A DNA stretch of 64,000 bases from Macrobrachium rosenbergii (Eukaryota > Arthropoda > Malacostraca > Decapoda > Palaemonidae). The translations under genes and the position numbers were made by a program. Position 1 is the first letter of the stretch, and every line of letters begins with the position of its first letter. Shown piece by piece: positions 31,488-41,117 of the stretch. The notes beneath the pieces were generated by a model. It did no database searches, had not been told where the DNA came from, and worked only from the letters and a program-made list of their open reading frames with translations. The stretch spans positions 34,334,570 to 34,398,569 of the forward strand of contig NC_089749.1 in the NCBI RefSeq assembly GCF_040412425.1. Direction: 5' to 3'.

Positions 31488-34400
31488 CAGACCAGTGTGA
31501 TGGTGAGGGGTGGCCAAAACTCGAAGGGTAGTAGATACAGGCAGTCCCCGGTTATCGGCGGGGTTCCATTTCTGAGGGTGTGATGATAACCGAAAATTGC
31601 CGCTAATCGAAAATCAGCGATTTTCAGAGTTTTTTCGGGGCTTATCGGCGCCGAAAAACGCCGATTTTCGGTTATCGGCGCCTCTGTTAGGTATGTATTG
31701 GCGCCAATACCCAATTATCAGCGCCGATAAACGGAAATCGGCGATTTTTAGCGCCAAAAATTGCCAATTTTCGTTGATAGACAAGCACCATAAAACCGGA
31801 TCACCGTCAACCGAGCCCGCCGTTAACTGGGGACTGCCTGTATCCCTCTCAAAGGGCATCCACTATCCAGGTCTCGGCTCTGTATCGCTGTCATGTTGCC
31901 CAATGGCTCGATAGGCAACCCCCACCTTTGGCAGCGGTTGGGGGGAACATCGCCCCTAGTGTTTCCCCTTCTTCCCCTTGCCCCCTTTATCAGACTGGAA
32001 ACCAGGCTGAAAGGGACGCGACTGTCCACCCTTTCTGGAAGAAGAAGAAGGCTGGGTGTTTCCGCAGGATCCCTTCGAAGTCTGGGACTTCTTAGGGGCT
32101 GAGGAAGTGCTAGCCTGGCCTGAAGGCCAGGCAGCAGTGGAACGCTAAGACCCGAAGGTCTTAGCCACTGCCTGGTGGATAAGGCGGTCGCTGTCATCGG
32201 CCAGACACTTACCCACAGCAGCATCTACCAACTCTCTAGGGAAGGGAAAGGCAGAGCCCAGCAACGGTCCATTCCGTAGGGTCATTGCTGACTCGGGTCC
32301 CACAGACCTGGCAAAGCGAGAAAGAACAGCATCTCTTCACTTAAGAACCAGGTTGGCCCACAGGTTTGCCATCTGGTGGGTGAGGTAGGAGACGGCTCTT
32401 CCTCCAGACTGGCACAGTCTCCCAAAAGCGGAGTCCTCCCCAAGTGCGATAGCGCCCGAGGAGGCAGCCACTTTGAATACTGTGAACGATCACAGATCCA
32501 ACCAGGAGACTGCCTGGAGAGCCACCACGGTGGTGGCTTCCAGGGTTGCTGCCTCTTGTTGCGAAAGGGGGTTACCTTCCGCAGTAAGCTGCTGCAACGA
32601 GGGACCCAGGCCTAGACGGACCAGGTCCGGGTCAACCTGTTTAGGCGGCAATGCCCCTTCTGAGGGTATGTACAATTGCTTCTGTCAAGGCAGAGGAGGG
32701 GGGAAGCAACTTGCCCAAGCAGTTCAGATGAAGCGAAATGTCTTGCCCAGACACAAGACTATTCACTTGGATGAGAACCCCCTCGGCAAGCATGGACCAC
32801 GGCAGCCCTACCGAAACCTTGGGTTCCTTCTTCGAACCCCAGAAGAATTCGAGGCGCGAAGGATGATCCACAGACGAGGCAGCGCTCCCTTCCCCGAGGT
32901 CGTTGTGCTGACGAATCAGCTCGATGACCTCTGCAAAAGTCCTCTGTATCTCGGGGGTGTCCACACCCTGGGGAAGAAGACCCTCGAGTCCTTCCAAGGT
33001 GTAGTCCTCTCAATCTGCTCTTCCAGCAGGAGGGAGAACCTCAGGATCCTTCCTGCACTGTGCGGGCGTATGATCTGTCAATCCGAGAACAGAGCCAGGA
33101 GCATAAGCCTTTGTAGTCGAACTCTGGGGAGACGACTCACCAGAGTTCCTCCTGCTCGACTCACACCTCCTAGGGGAAGTCCAGGAGGTTGAAGGGACAG
33201 GCAAGGAGGATCGGGCACGCCCGCTGGTCCTGCTGGTTCTGCCAGCAAGACCAGCAGGCCAAGAGCGGTCACCAACCCACAGTGATGACAGCAACTCAGG
33301 TCGAGGAGAATGCTTTCGCCTCAGCGAAGCGTTGTCCCGAGGAGAGCAGAGAAGTTCAAGTGAGTTGAGCCGGGAACTTGACTCCACCGAGCCAAGCTGG
33401 CCACACAAACGTGACCAGGGACTGGGTGGAGTCAAACGCGCAGCTGGCTGGCGAGAACTTGCACTGTCCTCTAGATGGGCCCCAGTTTTCTTCGAGGCCA
33501 GAACCTTGCAAGGAAGATGAGCAGGGGACCTCTTCTCCGTCTCACCAGGAGTTCATACTCTAGCGGCCGAAGCACCTTCCCAGGAACCTTGCTTGGCACT
33601 CAAGGGTGCCGGAGTCTCCTTAGAGACCCGGGTACTCAGCATGGCTCACGAATAAGCATACAACACAGTGCCACCAGCATGGCTCAGAAGCAGACTTGCC
33701 AGCCTTCGGCACTTCAACGGCACAGCAAACCAAGGTCTGCAACCCCTCGGCTCCCGAAACAACTGACCCGGGGGTCAACGATCCAGTTCCCTGGCCCACA
33801 GGCAGGGAAGAGCAGATGAGATATCCACTGCCTTCCCTGTGGAAGGAGGCAGTCCCTTAGATGTCCCAGGGTGGGACTTCTTGGGGGGGAGGGAGGTGGG
33901 CAAGAGACAGCCTTCTTCTTCCTCAACTGATGAGCCTCAGAAGAAGTGGAAGAGGTTGCAGAGGATGATGACAACGAAGACAAAGACGATGAAGACGACG
34001 AAACCTTCAGAGATCTCTTCTTTGACTACTTCTTCGTCATGTTCTTCAGGATGGCGGTCAGGTCCCCCATCCAGGAGGGAGCAGCAGAAGATGCAGGAGC
34101 AGCCAGGGGGGCCAGGGGCAGGAGCAACCCAGGCAGCGGAGACGTCAACAATCGTGCCAGCGGCTATCAGGGCAGGTGGAGCAGCACGGGAGCAGGGAAG
34201 CCAGGAGTCGAGACATGAGCGGTCAGCACAGGCACAACAGCAACAGGAGCTCGTCCGGGCCGAGAGCCAGGTAAGACAGGAGCCAGGACTGGAGCGGGAT
34301 ACGAGCTGAGGTCATCAACAGCAGGAACAGCAGGAGCAGAGACCGTGATGTAAGGCACAGATGAAGTCAACATACTGGAGGGACCTGGCAGGGATAGTGG

Positions 34401-34820
34401 GGCCAGGAGGCCAGGGGGCAGCAGCACAGCGTGATGAGAGGCAGGCATGGCTATTACCTGGATACCCAGGTGTGAGGCAACAGTCACTGGCATCTTAGCA
34501 AAGGAAGTCGTGGTGACTGTAGACGTAGTGGCAGTAGCCGCGATTTGGGTAACCACTGAAGCACCAGACAGATGAGACAGCAGGCCCTCCCATGACGGGA
34601 CGCCAGGTAGACCCAGGTGATGCCAGGTAGAAGTAAGGTCTGGAGCCTGTCCCCTGAGAGAACTTTCTACCACCAAACCTGAAGACAAGGTTGGGTCAAT
34701 GAAGGGAGTCTCCACTCGCTCCAGGGGAAAAGATTCCCCCTGCCCCCGGGAGGTAGGAGAGGCCCCCGAGAGGATGTCCTGATCATCCGCTCCCCCGCAG
34801 CCTTCAACACCCGACAAAGC
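31488..34820 (-). pseudogene. DIRS-like gag (copy B), nearly full length but broken
   Basis: Reading from an ATG at 34815-34817, a 216-codon Pro/Ser/Thr/Ala/Val-rich N-terminal frame runs to 34167. Frameshifted continuations include a Ser- and acidic-rich stretch near 33940-33983, a basic region 33010-33435, and the conserved part at 32641-32997 (EVIELIRQHNDLGEG, LPWSMLAEGV) shared with copy A. The C-terminal region reaches 31850, where a MITE has inserted. Length and order suit a DIRS ORF1 protein. The RT half continues as copy C beyond the LTR element. Confidence 0.65.
31538..31840. mobile_element. 303-bp Tigger/pogo-like MITE with TA duplication
   Basis: The ends are inverted repeats: CAGGCAGTCCCCGGTTATCG on the left, CAGGCAGTCCCCAGTTAACG when the right end is reverse-complemented, with similarity continuing for about 26 bp. 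TA flanks both sides (31536-31537, 31841-31842). The interior contains repeated GCCGATAACCGAAAA/TTTTCGGTTATCGGC palindromes and no ORF. Such non-autonomous elements are moved by a pogo-type transposase supplied elsewhere. Copy A at 25050-25070 has the uninterrupted target site, confirming insertion. Confidence 0.9.
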
Positions 34821-35404
34821 GAGTGAAGAAGATGAAGGGGAGTCCTCACCCTAAGAAGAAGCAGCAAGAAGGGAAAGCTTGCCGGGAGGGAGAAACAATC
34901 CCAACGGATAAGCCACCAAGGGAGTCACCAGGGGCGTATAACCCTCAGATGATGCCTTGGTGGGCTTCCTTCGGTACTGTCTCCTCCCCTCAAACTTCAT
35001 CCACTGCTCAGCAGATCAAGAACAACACTCAGAACACAGTGAAGTACGTGAACACACACGCCCCTGCAAGAAGAGCAAAGGGCATGTGGGACCATGTCAA
35101 TACTAGATTGAAAGTTATTTCACTTCTTACTGCCCACCCCAGGGCACACACGCTGGGGGAAGGTGGGTAAACCCGGGCTTACGGGGTTTATCAAAAGCTT
35201 TCACAATAACAAACAACGAGAAAAAGATCCCACCGGGGAAAATCAGCTCAACAGAAGTCAGGACAGAGAGCTAAGAAACACGTCCACACCCAATGATGGC
35301 CAAAAGCAAATTGGAATGTTTACATCTGGGGAGGCGGGACTACTGCCTCTCTGACGGTAGTTAACTGCCTAACCACCTTGTTTGAAAGTTCAACAGCCAT
35401 TTCC
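34820..35404 (-). other. 5' untranslated region of DIRS copy B
   Basis: Lies between the probable gag start and the inverted terminal repeat. It holds short inverted words such as GCCCACCCCAGGGC. No coding seen on the minus strand. The plus-strand frames here are shadows. Confidence 0.4.
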
Positions 35405-35475
35405 AGCTTCGCTGAATGTAATTCCTAATGCAAAGGGCCAACAGTTTGTATATTGTGTAGGAACAATTCCAGCTT
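35405..35475 (-). repeat. DIRS-type inverted terminal repeat, 5' end of copy B
   Basis: Complement of the terminal repeat at 21838-21905, sharing CGCTGAAnGTAnTTCC and AAAGG followed by GTTTGTATA. It marks the start of the minus-strand DIRS element. Confidence 0.6.
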
Positions 35476-35479
35476 TCCA

Positions 35480-36514
35480 CTGTGGTCCCTTATTCCGACT
35501 CATTCAGAATAAGCAGAGCATTTCAAATCGTCAGTGTTATTGTATAGCCTAAACAATTCGAAATGTACTGACCTAATCGTAGCCTAAGTCTTATACTACG
35601 ACACCCAGGTTACTTCATTCCTATGATAGTTCAAATTGTGATTAAATCAATGCATCGCGTTGTGTATATTAACTAAACAAACGATATAAACTTATTGTTG
35701 GCTCATTCAATTTTCTTAGCTCAAAATACAGTAGCCAGATTGGGGTGAGCACAATCTCTATTTCGTGACCCTCGTTCAAAGCACACCTAAAGAAATTCTC
35801 CTTACATTTAGATATGCATATCTCCTAAAGAAGTTTTCCCTAAATGTACTTTAAGATGAAAAGGAATACGTAAGTGTATGTGAAGCACCGACATCTATGG
35901 CTGCATTCTTGAGTCCTTATTAGCTCGAACTGCACTGTACCAAAGCTTTGAAGAGACTGACTTCACGGCCTTCTTTGACCAACACTAAACCTTCAACTAA
36001 CCACCAGACAAACAACCGATACCGGTAGTGAAGCATTATTACATGCATACTTACAATTAACCACATGAAACAACCAAGACAACGTTTTTCATTACTAAAT
36101 ACAAACACAACAAAACGTAATATCCTTCTTCTACATAATAGGCATTTTCACCCTGCGTAAATTTAAAGGGAATACATAAAACTATCACAACTTAAGGAAA
36201 AGTACAATCTCTATTGTCGGAGTTTCGACGTCCCCATAGCAAAAACCCACTGAAGTCCCACATAACTGTAGAATGCAAGGTGATTCCAGTATCTTTAAAG
36301 CATTATTTTATCACCAAAATGTCAGAAACATTAAAAACACACTAAAAAAATTCAGATCTGCCAAAATAATCCAAGGAACACGAGTTACACATCAGGTCTT
36401 AAGGAACCATAACTAAGAACAGAAGCTGGGTTTTCCAAGCAGTGGCTGAATTCAAAATCCCACTTGATTGGTGGTACTGTACTTAGAACGAACAAACCAA
36501 TCAGGTTTCAGCAA
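35480..36514. other. No gene recognised
   Basis: AT-rich single-copy-looking sequence between the DIRS cluster and the CsRn1-type element. Short frames only. Confidence 0.5.
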
Positions 36515-36518
36515 TGTT

Positions 36519-36957
36519 TGTAAAGTCACCTACGTCACCTACAGAGCCGTCAGCGGAGTCTCAGCGAACGTGTCATTCGCTAAGTCTCCGCTGAGCAAGT
36601 TTTCTATGGTGACTTCCCAGTTTCTTCGCCATACAGTTAGTCACGCCTAACGTGCCAGGTCACGCGATTTCAATCAGTTAAACTATACATGTATTTGATC
36701 ACCTATTATCAATTGTGTATCTTGTATTTCTTTATTCGCAGGCATCAAGATTATATCCACATTGGAATTCTGTCTGTCTTTATATTGTAAACTGTACTTG
36801 CTCGCTGTATATTACTGTTAATTGTTATTGACCTCAGGTCACACGCAATCTCTTTGTCTTTCGCGGCTCGACGCCAGTCTGCCGCTATATAAACTGCCTG
36901 GATCTGTAATAAAGTAGCAGTCACTTTTACCTGCTCGTTTCTTTTACACCTCTTACA
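36519..36957 (+). repeat. 5' LTR of the CsRn1-type element
   Basis: Begins TGTAAAG and ends CTCTTACA. A TATA box (TATATAAA, 36886-36893) and a polyadenylation signal AATAAA (36908-36913) lie close together near the 3' end, a compact U3-R arrangement. Confidence 0.93.
36886..36913 (+). promoter_or_regulatory. LTR TATA box and polyadenylation signal
   Basis: TATATAAA at 36886-36893 should position transcription about 25-30 bases downstream; AATAAA is at 36908-36913. In the 3' LTR the TATA box is unchanged (41042-41049), but the second signal reads AATAGA. Confidence 0.7.
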
Positions 36958-36958
36958 G

Positions 36959-36970
36959 TGGTGACCCCCC
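36959..36970 (+). promoter_or_regulatory. Primer-binding site, tRNA-Trp type
   Basis: TGGTGACCCC starts one base after the LTR. It is complementary to the CCA end of tRNA-Trp (GGGGTCACCA), the primer known for the CsRn1 clade. Confidence 0.75.
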
Positions 36971-37133
36971 GGAGTAGCCCTGGAGCCATTAGCGGACCCA
37001 TACGGCGACTCAGTCTTGGCTCCAGGAACTTACTCACGCCCTTAGTGGACTAAAGACGGCGCTGTACATGGCACACTTCCGAGTGCATTTTGACACGAGT
37101 ACCCCACTCCAGTAAGAGGGCCAAGAGCGAGCA

Positions 37134-38040
37134 TGGACATGGACATCCCCTCCCTCGTTCAATTAACCGCGAACCTCGTGGACTCGGAGGCCTACCTTCC
37201 TCCCATCTCACCCACGCCCTCCCCCGCGCCGAGGCTTTCACGCTCCTCCACACCCATGTCCACGCCCCCGAACAATCCCTGGCCCGGCAACACAGTCACG
37301 GGCCGCCCTGTCCGTAAAGTTACCGCCGTTCACCAAGGGGAACCCAACAACGTGGCTGTACAGGGTCGAGAGCCACTTCAGGGTAGCGGACCTAACCGAC
37401 GAAATACTGCAGGCCAACACAGTGCTTAACGCCCTTCCGAAGGAGGTATATAGAAAGCTCATCTCGCAGGTGTCCGGTGCACACCCACTCACATACCGCA
37501 TCATGAAGAAGGCCCTCCTCGAGACGTGGTCCCTACTGATGGCCGAGCGGGCCGCCAGCGCCATCGACCTCGTCGTCAACCCGCGGCATGATCTCAACGC
37601 AGTAGATGCATGGAGCATGATCGAGGACCTCCTCTCACTCCCAGACTTCGACAGCAGCAAAACACAGCAAAAAATAAGCCTGTCGTGGGAGATCTACCTT
37701 CGCCAGCTCCTCCCGGAGGTCCACACCCAGATTCCTCACCCTTACACCATGCCCCTCGACGTCCTCATCCAAACGGCGCAGCACCTAACAGACTGCGTGA
37801 AGGCTACACAGAGGCTAACAGCGCCCACACAATCGGACAGCTCCGTCCAGCAGGAAGAAGACGCGGAGCAGAGTATCAACGTCGTCGCCAGGAGGTGACC
37901 ACCGCCCTACAACAAGTGGAGTTCCCCGGGCCTGTGCCACTACCACAAGCGGTTTGGCAAAGACGCCCGGAACTGCCTGCTGCCCTGCTCTTTTGCCCGT
38001 TCAAAAAACGGGGGTGGCAGATGCCAACAGGACAGACCGC
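37134..38040 (+). pseudogene. gag: CsRn1-type gag, broken
   Basis: Starts at 37134 with MDMDIPSLVQL and a Pro/Ser-rich N-terminus. A frameshift near 37300-37320 moves the capsid-like part to the frame of 37422-37898 (VLNALPKEVYRKLISQV, then LVVNPRHDLNAVDAWSMI). A TGA stop follows at 37896-37898, after which the same frame gives the zinc motif CHYHKRFGKDARNCLLPC (37935-37988), spacing CX2HX9CX3C. This CHCC motif is a signature of CsRn1-clade Gag. A TAG stop follows near 38075. Gag would form the particle and bind RNA, but it is not translatable as one protein here. Confidence 0.85.
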
Positions 38041-38049
38041 CACGGCAAC

Positions 38050-38407
38050 CGAAAAACCCAGGGGCCCAGAATCAATAGGGTTCTACGTCAGCGACACTGT
38101 CTCCGGCAGGATGATGCTGGTCAACACAGGGGCCTTTAGATCGATCTTCCCAGCAACCAAGGAGGACCGCAAGCAGGAACCAGATCCGACCGCCTCCCTG
38201 ATGGCCGCCAACAGATCCCCCATCCTCTCCTATGGCACCAGGCCCGTGCCGATCTCCATCCTTGGCTGGAGTTATTCCTGGGACTTCGTCGTCGTGGACA
38301 TAGGGACCCCATTCCTGGGTGCTGACTTCCTCGCACACTTCGGGCTGGCAGTCGACGTCGGGCGTAACGCCTCCTTGACACCGACTCCTGCCGGTCCCTC
38401 CCGTTAG
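38050..38407 (+). pseudogene. pro: Retropepsin-like protease with active-site Asp changed to Asn
   Basis: Lies in a different frame from gag (frame of 37610-38407), as when Pro-Pol is made by frameshifting. The active-site loop reads LVNTGAFRSIFPA; the family has Asp-Thr-Gly here, so the catalytic Asp codon has become AAC (38123-38125). The second half contains FVVVDIGTPFLGADFLAHFGL, the normal ILG-type C-terminal motif. The frame ends at TAG 38405-38407. Without the Asp the enzyme could not cleave polyproteins even if the frames were intact. Confidence 0.85.
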
Positions 38408-40110
38408 CAACGGGACCCAAGGCACCCACCATCTGCTCCGTCGCCCCCCACCAGTATGCATAGCTGCTAACGGAGTTTCCTGAAGTATTCAAGCCTGAGC
38501 TCCGCCAAGTCCCCAAGGCCCCAGCCAAACATGGCATCTACCATCACATAACAACTAAGGGGCCCCCCCTACCACATTCGAAGTTCCGGAGGCTTCCCCC
38601 ATGGCGCCTTCAGGAGGCCGAAAACGCATTCGCAGAGATGGAGCAAATGGGAATCTGCAAAAAGGCCTCCAGTCCGTGGGTCCCCCTCCACATGATGCAG
38701 AAACCGGACAGCTCCTGGAGACCCTGCAGCGACTACAGGCATCTCAACATCACAACGGAGCCCGACCACTACCCCTTGCCCAACATGCAGGACCTCATGG
38801 CCTCCTTTCACGGAGCCAAAATATTCACTAAATTAGACCTCCTAAAATCATATTTTCAGGTACCTGTTGCACCAGAGGATATACCAAAGACCGCCATCAT
38901 CACACCGTTCGGGTCCTACGTGTTCGCCTTCTCCACCTTCGGATTGAGGAACGGCGAGGCGACCTTCCAGCAGCTCATGGACAGCATCCTCGGGGACCTG
39001 AAGTTCTGCGTCTGCTACGTTGATGACATCCTCATATTTTCCAGGTCTCACAGTGAACACCAAAAACACATCCGGGCAGTCCTGCAGCGCCTCCAGGAGA
39101 ACGGCCTCGTCGTGCATTTCGACAAATGCACCTTCGGCATCCAGAAAGCTGACTTCCTGGGCCACGAGATATCCCTGCCAGGCGTCCACCCACTCACATC
39201 CAAGGTCGCAGCTGTCACCAGGTTCCCTACCCCCACCTCCGTCAAGGCCGTCCAGGAGTTCCTGGGGATGGTGAATTTCTACAGGCGGTTCACCCCTGGG
39301 ATCGCGCACACCACAGCTCCCCCTGACGGAAGCGCTCAAAGGCCAACCGAAGTCCCTGTCGTGGGGACCCAGCCAGCAGCGGGCCTTCTCCCTGACGAAG
39401 GCCGCCCTCACCGAGGCATCCGCCTTGACACACCACGACCCCAGAGCCCCCCTCCAGCTGACAACGGACGCCAGCAACGTCGCCTGTGGTGCTGTCCTGG
39501 AGCAAATCATCAATGGTGCCCCCCAGCCCATCGCCTTCTTCAGCAAGAAATTCAACCCCGCAAAGACCTGCTACAGCACCTTCGACAGGGAACTCTGCGT
39601 GATGTACCGTGCAGTCTGGCACTTAAGTTCCTCCTGGAAGGGACACCCTTCACAATCTTTACGGACCACCAGCCATTGGTTCACGCCTTCACCAAGCAGG
39701 GGGACGCATGGTCTTCCAGGCAGCAGCGACACCTCTCAGCCATCGCTGAATTCACCTGCTCCATCAGGTACCTCCCCGGCAAGAAAAATCCTGTAGCAGA
39801 CGCCCTCTCCAGAATCGAGCTGAACGCAGTGCAGCTTGGGGTAAACTACGAAGACCTCGCCAGGGAACAGGTCGCAGATACAGAAACCCCAGCCTACCGC
39901 ACCACTGTCACATCCCTTAAGTGGAGGGACGTGCCCCTCACCCCCAGGGGCCCAAGCCTCCTCAGCGACATCAGTACTGGTCAGCCCCGCCCCTTGGTCC
40001 CAGCCTCCCACCGCCGCCAGGTGTTCGACATCATTCACGGCCTCTCACATCCCTCCGGCAGAACAACGGCCAAGCTGCTGTCAAAGAAGTTCGTCTGGCA
40101 CGGAGTGTAG
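38408..40110 (+). pseudogene. pol: CsRn1-type RT and RNase H, two frameshifts
   Basis: The 490-codon frame at 38638-40110 looks intact but is not. It carries RT with WRPCSDYRHLN, FTKLDLLKSYFQVPV (first catalytic Asp) and CYVDDILIFS at 39010-39040 (the YVDD pair), then LGHEISLPGV and FLGMVNFYRRF. After about 39320 the true coding passes to the frame of 39425-39630, which holds the RNase H start LQLTTDASNVACGAVLEQ and CYSTFDREL. It then returns to the first frame with FTDHQPLVHAF and RYLPGKKNPVADALSR (39765-39815). So two compensating indels leave a wrong middle of about 100 residues. The frame then runs into the integrase N-terminus. Confidence 0.9.
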
Positions 40111-40620
40111 AAAGATGCCACGTCCTGGGCGAAACAGTGCCTGCAGTGCCAAACCAGCAAGGTGGGACGTCATACAAAGTCCGGAATAGGTGATGAGGTC
40201 GGAAAGTTCGCCCCCTGCAAGCGCACGTACACCGACAGATCGAACACTTTCACACCACCAGGGCTACCATCCACCACCCACGTCTTCATCAGGGATGAAG
40301 CCGTCCGCCCGCCACTGACCAGGCCCTACAGGGCCCCCTTCCACGTGCTGGAGCGGAACAACAAGGCGTTCCTGCTCGCACTTCCCGGGAGGAACGACTG
40401 GGTTTCAATAGACCGGTTAAAGCCCGCCCTCCTGGAGGAGGACACAGACGTCACTGCAGCGCACCCCCTGCCCGGCCGCTCTTCGCCACAGCCAGGCCCC
40501 CGCAAGCAGCGGCCGCACAGCCATCGCAGGAAAAGACCGCCCGCACCTGCAGCCACACAGCCGCACACAGGGTGTTCTCCCATTGTCCTCACGCAGTCGT
40601 GGCACCCTTCAACGCCCCAG
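40020..40620 (+). pseudogene. int: Integrase remnant: zinc-binding and C-terminal domains only
   Basis: HGLSHPSGR (His-x3-His) and CLQCQTSK (Cys-x2-Cys) form the N-terminal zinc domain at about 40035-40155, interrupted by TAG at 40108-40110. Within about 30-40 codons (junction about 40185-40220) the sequence jumps to the C-terminal part: HVFIRDEAVRPPLTRPYRAP, then FHVLER and DWVSIDRLKPALLEE (to about 40440). The DDE catalytic core, normally about 200 residues, is absent. A Pro/Arg/His-rich tail follows to 40665. Such a deletion prevents self-integration. Confidence 0.88.
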
Positions 40621-40654
40621 CAGATATGCAGACTGATCAGACGTGTCCCACGCC

Positions 40655-40673
40655 TTTGGGGGTGGTGAGTATT
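40655..40673 (+). promoter_or_regulatory. Polypurine tract region
   Basis: GGGGGTGGTGAG lies just upstream of the 3' LTR. It has two T interruptions and probably served as the plus-strand primer. Confidence 0.5.
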
Positions 40674-41113
40674 TGTAAAGTTATCTACATCACCTACAGA
40701 GCCGTCAGCGGAGTCTCCAGCGAACGTGTCATTCGCTAAGTCTCCGCTGAGCAAGTTTTCTATGGTGACTTCCCAGTTTCTTCGCCATACAATTAGTCAC
40801 GCCTAACGTGCCAGGTCACGCGATTTCAATCAATTAAACTATACATGTATTTGATCACCTATTATCAATTGTGTATCTTGTATTCCTTTATTCGCAGGCA
40901 TCAAGATTATATCCACATTGGAATTCTGTCTGTCTTTATATTGTAAACTGTACTTGCTCGCTGTATATTACTGTTAATTGTTATTGACCTCAGGTCACAC
41001 GCAATCTCATTGTCTTTCGCGGCTCGACGCCAGTCTGCCGCTATATAAACTGCCTGGATCTGTAATAGAGTAGCAGTCACTTTTACCTGCTCGTTTCTTT
41101 TGCACCTCTTACA
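40674..41113 (+). repeat. 3' LTR of the CsRn1-type element
   Basis: Starts TGTAAAGTTATC and ends CTCTTACA, followed by TGTT. The polyadenylation signal is AATAGA at 41064-41069 instead of AATAAA, so transcript ending may be weakened. Confidence 0.93.
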
Positions 41114-41117
41114 TGTT

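Larger units (their letters stand above)
36519..41113 (+). mobile_element. CsRn1-clade Ty3/gypsy LTR retrotransposon, integrase-deleted
   Basis: LTRs of 439 and 440 bp differ by nine substitutions and one single-base indel in my alignment, about 98 percent identical. TGTT flanks both sides (36515-36518 and 41114-41117). The 5' LTR is followed by TGGTGACCCC, which matches the 3' end of tRNA-Trp, the primer used by CsRn1-clade elements. Gag carries the CHCC zinc motif typical of that clade. Protease, RT, RNase H and the two ends of integrase follow in order, in GC-rich sequence unlike the flanks. Loss of the integrase core, a protease mutation, frameshifts and stops make it non-autonomous. Confidence 0.92.

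Noticed and set aside
33839..34309. Plus-strand 156-codon frame and neighbouring acidic frame
   Set aside because: Antisense to DIRS gag copy B, whose minus-strand frame explains the openness.
38638..40110. Intact 490-residue pol protein
   Set aside because: The middle part is out of frame relative to RNase H; two compensating indels and the absence of integrase core show it is broken.
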